Of a stretch of 64,000 nt of DNA, positions 33,357 to 44,171 are shown piece by piece (position 1 is the stretch's first letter; each line of letters opens with the position of its first letter). Made by a program: the position numbers and the translations under genes. The DNA is taken from positions 140,235,913 through 140,299,912 of the forward strand of contig NC_061862.1 in assembly GCF_907164915.1 (NCBI RefSeq), read 5' to 3'. Origin of the DNA: Impatiens glandulifera (taxonomy: Eukaryota; Streptophyta; Magnoliopsida; Ericales; Balsaminaceae). The notes beneath the pieces are model-generated. The model made no database searches. It saw only the letters and a program-made list of their open reading frames with translations, and had not been told where the DNA came from.

Positions 33357-33506
33357 ACTATGATTTTTCGATATAAGACATCACAAAAAATATATAAAAA
33401 GTCTCCAACTTGATTTAATTGTTGAGTTTGTACTATGATTTTTCGATATAGGACATCACAAAAAATATATAAAAAGTCTCCAACTTGATTTAATTGTTGA
33501 GTTTGT
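33357..33506. repeat. 75-bp tandem duplication
   Basis: ACTATGATTTTTCGATATA starts at 33,357 and 33,432; A has one unit. Recent and private to B. Confidence 0.88.
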
Positions 33507-33559
33507 AAAAATAATGTATAGGTCATCAAGTTTTGCAGTGTCCCTCCAATGAGTTCTTA

Positions 33560-34639
33560 TCATATGTTTTGTTTGTCAAGTAACTTGGATTTGTTGCATT
33601 CACATATCCAACAAATTGGCTAGCTAAGATGATTTAAGCTATTGCAAAACCTAAAAAAAAGAGTCACTATGGATCAAATGGGTGCATACGAGGTTTATGA
33701 AATACGAAACCAGCATCTGGACCTGCAAAATTCATGAAGGTATGAGCAGGTCTCTAAAAAAATTCTTAAATTAAGAAGCGATATTGCAGATCTTTATGAC
33801 ATCCGGCTAGGGGACGGAAAAGGCACTCTATTCTGGCACGACCCCTGGTTTGAAAACCAGCCTTTCATCCACAAAGAGGAGTTTCAAAATACCCGCATCA
33901 GAAGGGACTGCTCAGAAGCGAAAAATAGAGACATTAACACACGGAAATTGGGACTCACTCCAAAGAAAAAATCCAGAAGGACAGAGAATACTTGATCATA
34001 TAAGTAACATACAACTACACGACAAACCGGATATTCATGAATGGAAAGCTGAGGACAATGGGAAGTTGGTATCGAAGAAAATATAGGAGGTAACCCGGGA
34101 AAAAGCACAGAAAGTATAATGGGCTCCTCTTGTATGGTCAACGAAGATTATCCTTAGACACCAGCTCATCCCATGGCTCGCCTTTTGGGAAAGACTCAAC
34201 ACTCGAGATCGTATCAGCAAGTATATGAGCATCCCGGACACAAACTGTCTTCTTTGTAGAGGAAATGAAGAAACCATAGATCACCTATTCGGGAGCATCT
34301 ATATTGCTTTAGAGCTTTGGGACAGATTCTATAAAAGCCTGGAGCTGATCAGTTTCCCGAGCGAATGGAATAAAATCAAAGATGCAGCACTACTCAAAGC
34401 CAAGGGAAATAGATTTGCAACAAGCGTGTTCAAGTGCGGCTTTGGAGCAGTGGTGTATAACATTTGACAAGAGCGGAATGCAAAGGTATATGACAGAACC
34501 CGCAGGAGCGTTGAAGAGTTATGGAAAGATATTGTATCGAATTGTAGCGCCCTCGCGGGAACGTGGACAATAATTCCAAACACGGAGCAGAACTGGAATA
34601 TCTGTAGGAACTGGAATTTACCGTTTTTTAAACTCACTA
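33560..34639 (+). mobile_element. LINE with zf-RVT domain, copy B, 5' portion
   Basis: Counterpart of the LINE at 14,040. Reads IPDTNCLLCRGNEETIDHLF with CLLC and HLFGSI (last Cys lost), SFPSEWNKIKDAALLKAKG, VFKCGFGAVVYNI-stop. Interrupted at 34,639 by a CACTA element; the remainder is at 39,821-40,008. Confidence 0.87.
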
Positions 34640-34659
34640 CACTAATAAAAAAGTAATAT

Positions 34660-35040
34660 TTAAGGGCGGTTTTTACCGCCGTTATTATATAATTTACCGC
34701 TGCTAAAAAACAATTACGGCGGTAAAATTACCGTAGTCAACCGCCGTTAATAGTTCCGTCGTTAAAGAGATTTTGACAATTAAGGGCGGTAAATTTACCG
34801 CAGATACTAGTTTTTAACCGCGGTTTATAAAACCGTAGCTAATAGTCTCTAACTGCGGTTTATAAGACCGCAGTTAATAGTCTCTAACCGCGGTTCCTAA
34901 AACCGTAGTAAATTGTTTACTTATAAAGGCGGGATTTTCACCGCAAGTAATAGTTTATAACTGCGGTTTAAAAACCGCAGTTAATAGTGCCTATAAAGGC
35001 GGTACAAAAACCATAGTTTGGTTATATATAAATGCGATAT
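34660..35040. repeat. CACTA left subterminal repeats
   Basis: About ten direct and inverted copies of AACCGCGGTTTATAAAACCG and GGCGGTAAATTTACCG, spaced 30-40 bp. In CACTA elements such arrays bind the element-encoded DNA-binding protein; that role is inferred here. Confidence 0.85.
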
Positions 35041-35349
35041 TTTTAACGTAAATAATAGTCTTTAACTTCTGTTTAATAACCACAATTAATAGTATTCATA
35101 AGTTAACATTTAGTTGACTATATATAAAAACAATATTTTTAACACAAATAATTGTCTCTAATTACGATTTAAAAATAGCTATAGTTATAAGTGTAGTTAA
35201 TAGTCAATTGCCAACAATAAAAATCATTCAAAATAATATTATATAATTATATCCAAATATAATTACATCAAAATATAATTATATAATATTTAAAGTCATA
35301 CAAAATAAACATTATTATATCAATAAAAATGATCAAATTCTAAAATTTG

Positions 35350-35402
35350 AAACAACTTTTCTTCCTTTTCTTCCTTCTCCCTCTTCCTTTTCTTCCTTCT
35401 CC
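35350..35402 (+). repeat. pyrimidine-rich CTTCCTTTT tract
   Basis: Repeated TTCCTTTTCTTCCTTCTCC text, inside the CACTA element; no gene. Confidence 0.8.
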
Positions 35403-35538
35403 GACCTATAAAAGATTCAAATACAAATTTATCAATTAGTAACAAATTACATTTTTTTACTCTCTTTTAACAAACAAGAACTAAGTAAAATATTTCCTAT
35501 ATTAAATAAATTGATATAAATTACATTTGATAAATTAA

Positions 35539-35757
35539 TTGGAAGAGAGAATTCACACTAACATGTTAATGTGGCTGCAAATTTCCCTCAAAGAAATTTT
35601 ATTGTTCCATTTATTTGTCCTTGTCTTAAATTGGACGTCTTGGACGTCCTTGTTCCAAAAGAGATCACTATCAGTCTATCACTTAAATAAAATCATGAAA
35701 AAAAATGAGGAAACGAATTTAGAACATTCATTAGTTTTTTCAAATTTATATCAATGA
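35539..35757 (+). other. 72-codon open frame inside CACTA element, unassigned
   Basis: MEERIHTNMLMWLQ... shows no motif I recognise and no start context. Could be a vestige of a captured exon or chance. Confidence 0.12.
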
Positions 35758-35946
35758 CAACCATATTTTGATAACCTAAAATTCATAAATAAAGTTAATT
35801 GTATTCAATGACCAAATTTCTTTCATACTTATATTAATACACCATAACACAACTTAATAAATGCATCTTTACACACTTACAAATAATCATTATCTACAAG
35901 ATGGATGAAACAAAAGTACTATACTAACAATGTACCAGGGAGCCAG

Positions 35947-36110
35947 ATGAAGCTATGCAAAAATCTTCTTCAAATGTACCGAGTAAAGTAAGGTGAAGGA
36001 TGAAGCTATGCAAAAATCTTCTTCAAATGTACCGAGTAAAGTAAGGTGAAGGATGAAGCTATGCAAAAATCTTCTTCAAATGTACTGAGTAAAGTGTAAA
36101 GTAAGGTGAA
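35947..36110 (+). repeat. 53-bp tandem repeat, three units
   Basis: ATGAAGCTATGCAAAAATC starts at 35,947, 36,000 and 36,053. The units are almost identical; the third has TACTGAG for TACCGAG and an added GTAAA. Confidence 0.93.
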
Positions 36111-36849
36111 TCGCTAGAAAGATAATAGGAGTGCTAGAAAGATAATAGGGAATGTAGATAATGCGCAAAAGAGAATAGGAATTTAGATAGTGCTCACTAG
36201 ATTAGGTTGAAGCTCCACAAAAAGAGGAAGATGAAACCGTGGAGAAGAAAATGGAGGACTGGGTGAAGTGGAATAAATAACCCTTAATTCCTTAATATTT
36301 TTATTATTTTATATAATTAAAAATAACATAATATTAAATACAATAATTCTCAATTATATTTATAAATTTACATATTAATAATTAAAATATATTATATGCA
36401 TTTCATTTTTTAATTAAATTCTTATAATTTTTTTATTTATATTTAAAAATTACATATTTTATTTTATAAAGTACAAATATTATAAGAAATAAACACTAAT
36501 ATTAATTTAAACTGATTTATAATTATAAATTTTATAAACAATAATTTTTTATAAAAAATATTTATATTCTCATACTAAAAAAACTATATTTTTCCGTCAC
36601 TTTTATTATTTGTTATGATTACCAGATTATTAACCATCCTAAATATTTATCTAAACATAAATTATAAATAAAATAAAAAAATACTTTCACACACTTTCTT
36701 AATTAGTTTTTATTTTCATTAATTAAAAACAAAAAACATTTTTATTTTATTTTATAATTTATAAATTAAAATACAAAATATATTATTAATAATTAAACAA
36801 ACTACAATTTCAAATACCTTTGAGTTTAAACTAAATTCAAAAACAAATA

Positions 36850-38756
36850 TAACAAAAATGCTAAATAAATAATTGATGACAATTTATCTCCATTAATCAA
36901 TAAGAAAATAGTCATTGAAATGATCAAATCTTCATTAAAATATTTTAAGAATGTAAATGAGATAAAAATGACTAGTCTTTCATATTTTTAGAATTTATTT
37001 GATAAAGAGTTTATCATAATATATATCTCAAATTATAAAAGTTTACACAAAAATAATAAAGAGTTTATTTTAATATATATATATATATAATTTTATAAAA
37101 GTAATTTAGATATAAATTTTGATTAAAATGATAGAGAGTTTATATTCAATTAAAATATATGAATATTATATATATATATATATATATATTATATTATTTG
37201 AAATTTAGATATATTATTTGTAAATATGATTAAATTATTTAATATAAAATTAATCTTAAATAAAAAAAAATTAAAAATATTTATGTAATTGTAATGAACT
37301 GTACAAATTACATAGTTTTTATGACGTTTGTTATCTATATAAATATAAAGTTATAAATTAGACTTTTGTTATTAATTAAAATTTAATTTTATGAATTAAT
37401 TTGAGATGAATTAGTCTATTATTTAATTTATTATTTAATTAGTGATTAAATATTAATAAGATTTAATATTATTTTTAGCATTATTCCTAAACTATATATA
37501 TATATAAAATTATGAAACTAATTTTTTTTTATCGATATAATAATTTAATATTTAAATTTATAATAATATATAATTATTGAATCAATCACTATATATATTT
37601 TATAATAATAAATATATTAGTGGTTATAACTAATTTCATTACGGTTTAAAGTCTTAATAATGTTAATTAGTATATATATATATTTATTATATTATTTCAA
37701 GAATTTAATTAAAATATAAGTTAAAAAAATAATACAACAAAATGAGAATTTATCTCTATTAATCAATAAAAAAAAATAATCTTGACAATATCAAATCTCC
37801 ATTAAACATATTTTAAGAATCTAAATGAGATAAAAATGACTAATTATTCATATTTTTAGAATTTATTTCACTTAAAAAGATAATAGTGAATACCAAATTA
37901 TATAAAGGTTTATACAAAAATGATAAATAATTTATCTTAATATATATTTATATATTATTTTATAAAAGACATAATTTAAATATAAATTTTGATTAAAATG
38001 ATAAAATGTTTATCTTCAATTAAAATAAATATAATATATATATATACATATATATTATATTATTTCAAATTTAGATATAATATTTGTAAATGTGATTAAA
38101 TTATTTACCAGTAATTATGATAATTACATTAACTAATCTTAAATAAAAAAAATATTTAAAATCTTTATAAAATTGTGATTCACATAACAAATTACTTTGT
38201 ATAAGACATTTGTTATATATAAATATAAATTTATAAACTAGATTTTTTTATTATTTTTTATTTTATTTTATAAAATAATTAGTGATGAATTAGTCTATTA
38301 AATTAGTGGAAAAAAATATTAATAAGATTTAATATTATTTTTAGTATTATTTATAAACTAAATATATATAAAATTATGAAACTAAATTTAATTTAAATTT
38401 AATTGATATAATAGGTTAATATTTTAATTTATAATTATATATAATTATTGACAAAGTAACTTCTTTAAACTTATATTTAAATTAAATTTCTAAGATAATG
38501 CATAAAAATAATCTTATTTAGTTTTTTAAAATTAAATTAATATTTATTTTTAACTTACTTTTATACAAAAAAAAAAAATAAAAAAAATAAAAATAATTAT
38601 ATATACATATATATGAGAGGATTGGGAGGGAACTTAAGGGAGAGAATGACGTGTTAATTGGTTGAAAAAACTAAATAACTTTCTCTCTTCTCTTTTTTAT
38701 TTCTTCCCCTCTTTCATTTTTTCATCTTTAAATCATTCTCTTTCATCATCATATAT

Positions 38757-38787
<31 letters not shown>

Positions 38788-39240
38788 ATATATATATATA
38801 TACATATAATATATATATAAATATATAAAAAATATATATATATATATATATAATATATATATATTTTCAATATTTCATTTTAATTAATAAATATAATAGC
38901 ATATATATATATATATATATATATTATTTTATGAATTTAATTAGAATATAAGTTTAAAAAATAATACAACAAAAATTATAAATAAATAGTTAATAAAAAT
39001 TTATTTCCATTAATTAATAAAAAAATAGTCTTGATAATATCAAATCTTCATTAAACATATTTTAATAATGTAAATAAAAAAAAACTAGTTTTTTATATTT
39101 TTAAAATTTATTATACTTAAAAAATATAATAGTGCATACCAAATTATAAAGGTTAAAAAATAATAAATATTTTATCTTAATATATATAAATATATATATA
39201 TATATTATGAGAGAGAAAAATATTAATAAGATTTAATATT
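36850..39240 (+). repeat. three diverged long repeats inside the CACTA element
   Basis: A segment with AATTTATCTCCATTAATCAATAAG, TATTTTAAGAATGTAAATGAG and ATATTTTTAGAATTTATT begins near 36,870, 37,745 and 38,995. Spacings are about 0.88 and 1.25 kb. Each is followed by AATATATATATA tracts and, in two units, GATTTAATATTATTTTTAG. They are diverged, so the amplification is not recent. Confidence 0.7.
38750..38930. repeat. (TA)n-rich low-complexity tract
   Basis: Several TATATA runs with few interruptions. Confidence 0.9.
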
Positions 39241-39554
39241 ATTTTTAGAATTATTTATAAACTAAATCAAGTAGGTAGGATATAAAACTATATATAAATA
39301 TGAAGTCTCAATATAATATTTTATTATTTCGTTTTTTTTCATTGTTAATTCTTGTAAGGTTATGGAACTGATAAAATAATATTTTACAAGTATATATATT
39401 TTAATTAACTTATTTAATATTCTCTTTTAAAACTTATCTCAATTATTTTTTAAAATAATAAAAATTAAAATTTATTAATAATTTTTTTTATGATTTATAA
39501 TAATATAAGACTTTTAAATGTGGATCTATATAACATAGTTAAACGTAAGATTTT

Positions 39555-39805
39555 AACTGAGGTATAAAAAACAAAAAACCACAGTTAGATAAAACACTTT
39601 AACTACGGTATAAAAAACCGCAGTTAAAGATAAGACTTTTAACTACGGTTTTTATATACCACAGTTAAATGTAAGACTTTTAAAGGCGGTTTTATATACC
39701 GTAGTTAAATATAAGACTTTTAAAGGCGGTTTTATATACCACAGTTAAAAACAAGGTATTAACTACGATTTTAAATACCGCCGTAAAATTTCGCCGTTAA
39801 AAACA
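39555..39805. repeat. CACTA right subterminal repeats
   Basis: Six to seven copies of TTAACTACGGTWTWTAWACC / GGCGGTTTTATATACC, about 35-40 bp apart. Confidence 0.85.
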
Positions 39806-39820
39806 CATTTTTTACTAGTG

Positions 39821-40008
39821 CTAGAATTGAAAGCATTGTAATCAGATAATTCATTTACGTTTTTAGCTTTTTAGCTTTTACTCTGAATGTTACGATTTCA
39901 AAATCATTTTAGGCCTGTCTAAAATGATCTCTTAAACTCGTAATTTTTTTTTCATTTTTGGGAATTTTTAATGTAATGACGCCAAGTCGTTTTTCCCAAA
40001 AAAAAACT
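39821..40008 (+). mobile_element. LINE copy B, 3' tail after the CACTA insertion
   Basis: Resumes with CTAGAATTGAAAGCATTG and runs through the family tail ATTTTAGGCCTGTCTAAAATG to the A-run (CCCAAAAAAAAAC). Collinear with 15,072-15,281. Confidence 0.92.
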
Positions 40009-40929
40009 TAAAAAAGAGCGAAAAAAATAATAAAAAAAGTCTAACAACAAAATCATGGAAAGTAAATTATCAATTTAATAAGTAAATATTAAAAGCACTT
40101 ATAATAAGATTTTTTGCTATATTATTCAACAAACATATATAAATGATTGAGCTAAAAAGGTATAAAAATAAAAAGCATATACATATGAATTTCTTATAAT
40201 GATTAAAGGTGTAAAAATAAAAAAGCATATACATATGAATTTCTTATAATGATCAAATGTATAAGAAGGGGCGAATATATAAGTGTGGGTGTCTTTTCAT
40301 TATTTTATTTATGTAATAATAAACTAAACATTTGAAGATTTCATGAATTTTAAGTAGTTTTTAATTTTTTTTAAATAAATATATCTTGATTCCAAAAGAT
40401 AGCTAAAGGGTTTTATTATACTGTTTTGTCCATACTAAGTTGATACAATTTTCTAAGTAAAATTTACAAAAATAAATTCAATTAGTTGAAGGGGAGAGGA
40501 ACTTGAACATATTCAAATAAATCTAAAGATAGATTTGATTAACATGCCCAAATTATCTCTTTATTGAAAAAATAAGTTATTTCTCTCTACAAAATTATGA
40601 ATCTGACTATAACATTGAGTTATAAGTTTGCACATAATTATAAATATTTATAACATAATAAATATATTTAAAATTAAATTTTTTATAACAATTTTAGTAT
40701 TTGGAAATGATTTTGTAATACATTGTAGTAGAATTATGTATAAATTTTAAACATAAAAGATAGGAAAAAAAATATTGAGTTAAGTAGTGAAGAATCAAAG
40801 GAAGGAAATCGAACCAAAACTATTAGGGTGAATACAATGGGAATGAGATATTAGAGAAAAATCATAATCCTCTTTGAAACTTGCCGTAGAAATCATCGGA
40901 ATTCGTTGTTGGTACTCGCCATTCATTGT
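40009..40929. other. LINE flank, then AT-rich spacer without gene
   Basis: 40,009-40,290 matches 15,282-15,511 and includes a 50-bp local duplication (AAAGCATATACATATGAATTTCTTATAATGAT). Beyond 40,290 homology to A stops; nothing recognised. Confidence 0.6.
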
Positions 40930-41075
40930 TGTGCAATCGCGTGTCGTGTAATCGTCGTGTCGTGTCGTGCAATCGTTGTGCCTTTCATTCTTTGTGCCGT
41001 GTTGTGTCGTGTCGTGCAATGACAAACGTCTTCTTGTGCATTCGATGTGTCGTTCAATCAATGTGTCGTGCAATT
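40930..41075 (+). repeat. irregular GTCGTGCAATCG tandem repeat
   Basis: GTGTCGTGTAATCGTCGTGTCGTGTCGTGCAATCGTTGTG and variants; short units of 5-14 bp. The open minus-strand frame here (THRRL.., Thr/His/Arg-rich) is a by-product of the repeat. Confidence 0.85.
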
Positions 41076-41186
41076 GATCTTTTTACTTTGCATCGATCCT
41101 GATCTCTTGGAATATTCAAGAATACACTCTCGATTACGGTTTTTTCTATTATCATCTTTTAGGGTTTCTTTGCTCTCATCATCAAA

Positions 41187-41670
41187 ATGTTTTTACAAAA
41201 AATACATGACCTCTACTTCATGTCGTTTAAAAATGACTCAAATCTAAAAGAAATCCTAGAGAAAGGGCATACTTACATAAGATCAAATAGAATGAAGCTG
41301 AAAAAGTGGTCAGAAGATATGAATCTACAGAGCAGACCAAAGGAAACGACCCAGATTTGGTTCAAGCTCTGGAACATTTCAGCCCACATGTACAATGCTG
41401 AAGTAATAAATCATTTTGCATGTAAAATTGGGAAATCATTATATATGTACCCAATAACTAAAGGAAGAGAGCATTTGTCCTTTGCTAGAATTAGCATTTA
41501 AGTGCATCCTAATAGTGTCCTGCCAATGAAAATGGCAATTGTGGATAAGAAATGAAAGCACAATGTCATTGAGATCTCTTATGAATGAAAACCAAAAATG
41601 TGTTCTTTCTGTAATACTTTCATGCACAATAAATGTGATAAAGCTAAAGAATAATATCAGAAACCAAGAA
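41187..41670 (+). pseudogene. LINE ORF1-like fragment (DUF4283 and zinc knuckle)
   Basis: Frame opens MFLQKIHDLYFMSFKND and reads GHTYIRSNRMKLKKWSEDMN, TTQIWFKLWNISAHMYNA, FACKIGKSLYMYPITKGREH, LSFARISI, then stop; the next codons continue VHPNSVLPMKMAIV and YEWKPKMCSFCNTFMHNKCDKA across breaks. This is the plant LINE ORF1 layout: a DUF4283 RNA-binding-like domain followed by a C-x2-C...H-x4-C knuckle. ORF1 proteins coat LINE RNA. It is probably from the same LINE family as the tail at 42,850, with the middle lost or replaced. Confidence 0.75.
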
Positions 41671-41699
41671 GCAAAAAGATAAAAGATGAAAATAAAGGA

Positions 41700-42430
41700 G
41701 GCTAAACTCAAAGATTAAATAGTTGTAGAAGAAAGCAAGAATGATTCTGGAAAAAAGAAAAGCAGTGAAAAATTGCTCAAATTGTTTTCATAGACTATCG
41801 GGTGGTTCTCACAAACTGTTCCAAAAGATTTCTCAATTGTAGCCCACAAGAACAATTTAAAAACTTTACATCAGGTGGTTCTTCAAACCATAATAAGTAG
41901 TTCCATCTCATCCATATTTTATGTCACAAAATGTTATGAGAGTAAGACCCAACTTTTTGTGGTTTCTCGAACCACAAAAACTGGATGCAATTTGAACTTG
42001 GCACTAAGTATGCTAGAGAAAAAGGATCAAAAGCCAACATTCTATCTTCAAGGCCCAAATTTTTTCAAACATTCTTTCAATTTCAGCATCTCCCAAGTCA
42101 CCCCAATAATGATTATCATTTTCAACGTAGGTTGCCTTCATCTTCTCTCGGTCATTATACACAATGGAGACATGCAAATGAATAAACGAAGAACATAAAT
42201 TATCATAAATTTCTTAATAAAGATTGTGTTAAGTTAAAATATCTAATTAATTATAATTGTATAAATAAGAACTTACTTGTGTTAAATTAACCTCGTGCAC
42301 ATTAAAGAAAATCGGAAAGAAAAGTTGTTCCGTAGTTGATCAAATTTATCATTTGATCAAATCCAGTATTTTATAAAAGACGCTTCCAATTTTATCTCAA
42401 AACACGGTATTTTACATATCGGTTTTATGT
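41700..42430 (+). other. degenerate stretch, 107-codon frame of unknown origin
   Basis: A frame at 41,875-42,198 (MVLQTIISSSISSIFYVTKC...) and an overlapping one (SHPNNDYHFQRRLPSSSLGH) are open. I could not assign either. Position between ORF1 and a LINE tail suggests decayed LINE ORF2 start, but no endonuclease motif was recognised. Confidence 0.2.
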
Positions 42431-42439
42431 ATGAGACGC

Positions 42440-42640
42440 GTCGATATTTTATAACTTCGGTATTATAATAAATCGTTTCTGGTTTTATAGAACTTCGGTA
42501 TTATAATGAAGCGTTTTTGGTTTTATAGAACTTCGGTATTATAATGAAGCATTTTCGGTTTTATAGAACTTCGGTATTATAATGAAGTGTTTCCGGTTTT
42601 ATAGAACTTCAGTATTTTATGGAGTGCATCCGGTTCTTAT
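42440..42640 (+). repeat. 38-bp minisatellite
   Basis: AACTTCGGTATTATAATGAAG units start at 42,491, 42,529 and 42,567 with an exact 38-bp period; flanking degenerate units extend to both sides (to about 42,830 with CCGGT-containing derivatives). Confidence 0.9.
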
Positions 42641-42849
42641 GATATCGGTATTTTATCAAGAGGCGCAACCGGTAGTTTATCAAAATCGATTTTTGGATAA
42701 ATATCTCCAGTAATTTACCAATTCAGTCTTATACTAAGCGTCCCCGGTACTTTATCACTTTGACTCTACACAATGCGTTTCCGTTAGTTTCCAAGTTCAG
42801 TTCTTTGGAAAATCGCTTTCTTGTACCTAAACAATCTTATCTTCCGAAA

Positions 42850-43015
42850 ATATTGTAATCAGATAATTTATATACATTTTTTCTTTTATTTAGAATGATA
42901 CGACTTCAAAATCATTCTAGGTCTGTCTAGAATGATCTCTTAAACTCGTGGGTTTTTTTCCGTTCTTTGAAAAATTTTAATGAAATTACGCTAAGTCGTT
43001 TCCCCCCCCAAAAAA
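42850..43015 (+). mobile_element. LINE 3' tail fragment
   Basis: TATTGTAATCAGATAATTTA, GACTTCAAAATCATTCTAGG, TCTAGAATGATCTCTTAAAC and a terminal A-run match the ends of the LINEs at 15,100 and 50,870. Confidence 0.85.
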
Positions 43016-43500
43016 AATTCTTTTGACTAACTTAACAATTGATTCATCATACGTCTTATTCTCCTTGAAAATTCTCTAGGAAGATTTGAAGTGGATATAA
43101 AAGCAAGTGAAAAAATATTTTTTATAAAAAAAAATATTTAGTGTTTAATTTATGTTTTTATAATTATATAGTAGGACATTTTTCTTGTCTATTTGTTTCT
43201 GTAAGTTTATTTAATATTTTTTTTACTATATAGAAAATAAAACATATCGATCTCAATAATATTAAAAATTTACTATAATTAAAATTACAATAAAAAATAT
43301 ATATAACAATCTAATAATATTCCAACTTATTTGATGAAGAGAAACCATGTATTAAAAAAATATATTAATGATATATATTTACAATTATAATAAAAATATA
43401 CAATAATTTTATAATATTTTGAGGGGACTTCAAATTTTGTTTTTATATGAAGAGAAACACTTGTTAAAAAAGAAAACATTAATGATTTATATTTAATATA
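43016..43500. other. AT-rich spacer, no gene seen
   Basis: No motif recognised; long A/T runs upstream of the D promoter. Confidence 0.5.
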
Positions 43501-43504
43501 TATA

Positions 43505-43675
43505 CGGGAGATATAATAGGCAATTCAATTAGGGTTTCAATTGTGGCCGCTTTAATATATATATATACGGGAGATATAAAAGGCAATTCAATTAGGGTTT
43601 CAATTGGTGGCGGCCGTACGACGAACGGTGGACAAGACTGGAGTCGCCGGGGCTGTGGTACTCCTGAATCTAGTG
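43505..43675 (+). promoter_or_regulatory. F-box gene D promoter and noncoding first exon
   Basis: TATA box TATAAAAG at 43,575-43,582 and telo-box TTAGGGTTT at 43,592-43,600. The upstream 60 bp are duplicated: GGGAGATATAATAGGCAATTC with a second telo-box at 43,529-43,537. Exon 1 ends at 43,675 before donor GTATGTCTTC. It matches the A and B first exons on the other strand. No coding start used here; the first ATG of the protein lies in exon 2. Confidence 0.65.
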
Positions 43676-43679
43676 GTAT

Positions 43680-44171
43680 GTCTTCTTTCATGCATTTACC
43701 GATTCTGCTTCTTGACTATGTGATTTGTGTATGGATCTGGAGATTATTATTCTTGAACTACCATTATATATTATGCAAAGAATGAATATATAATATAGGT
43801 AGTTTTCTTTGGTTGCTACACTTGTTATCTAGGAAAACACAAAAGCATACCTGAAATCTTCATAATCAAATGTGTTTTCAAACAAGATAGCTCCCACGAG
43901 AAGAGTAATCAATATCACTAATCAAACATTAACAAACTCCGGAAGCACCTCGAATAATTAGGAGTCTAGACTTGGTTGAAGAGATTCTTATTCACTAACT
44001 CATAAAGATCCTTAGCCAAAATGAGATTCAAGTTAAGCATCAAGAAGGTGAACTTGTGGAACATAACTAGTCTTCCATTGGAGGGTGATTGCGGAGCCTA
44101 AACTATCTTGGATCAAATAGTTAAAAAAATGAGATTTGGTTGAACATTGAATATGCTTAATGTGGTTATGG
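43680..44171. other. D intron, first part, no gene seen
   Basis: No match to A or B intron recognised and no coding motif. Confidence 0.45.

Larger units (their letters stand above)
34640..39820 (+). mobile_element. CACTA element, 5,181 bp, apparently nonautonomous
   Basis: Starts CACTAATAAAAAAGT and ends ATTTTTTACTAGTG, i.e. CACTA...TAGTG termini with about 13 bp of imperfect terminal inverted repeat. The flanking CTA at 34,637-34,639 and 39,821-39,823 is the 3-bp target duplication, and the uninterrupted site is seen in A (ACTCACTAGAATTG near 15,074). Subterminal regions are dense in GGCGGTTTT/AACCGC motifs. The interior is AT-rich; I found no transposase (TNP2-like) coding sequence. It would need a transposase supplied in trans. 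Confidence 0.93.

Noticed and set aside
34660..35040. GC-rich palindromes as possible structured RNA
   Set aside because: They sit at both ends of an element with CACTA termini and a 3-bp TSD, so subterminal transposon repeats explain them.
40795..41073. Thr/His/Arg-rich minus-strand frame
   Set aside because: Direct product of the GTCGTG tandem repeat.
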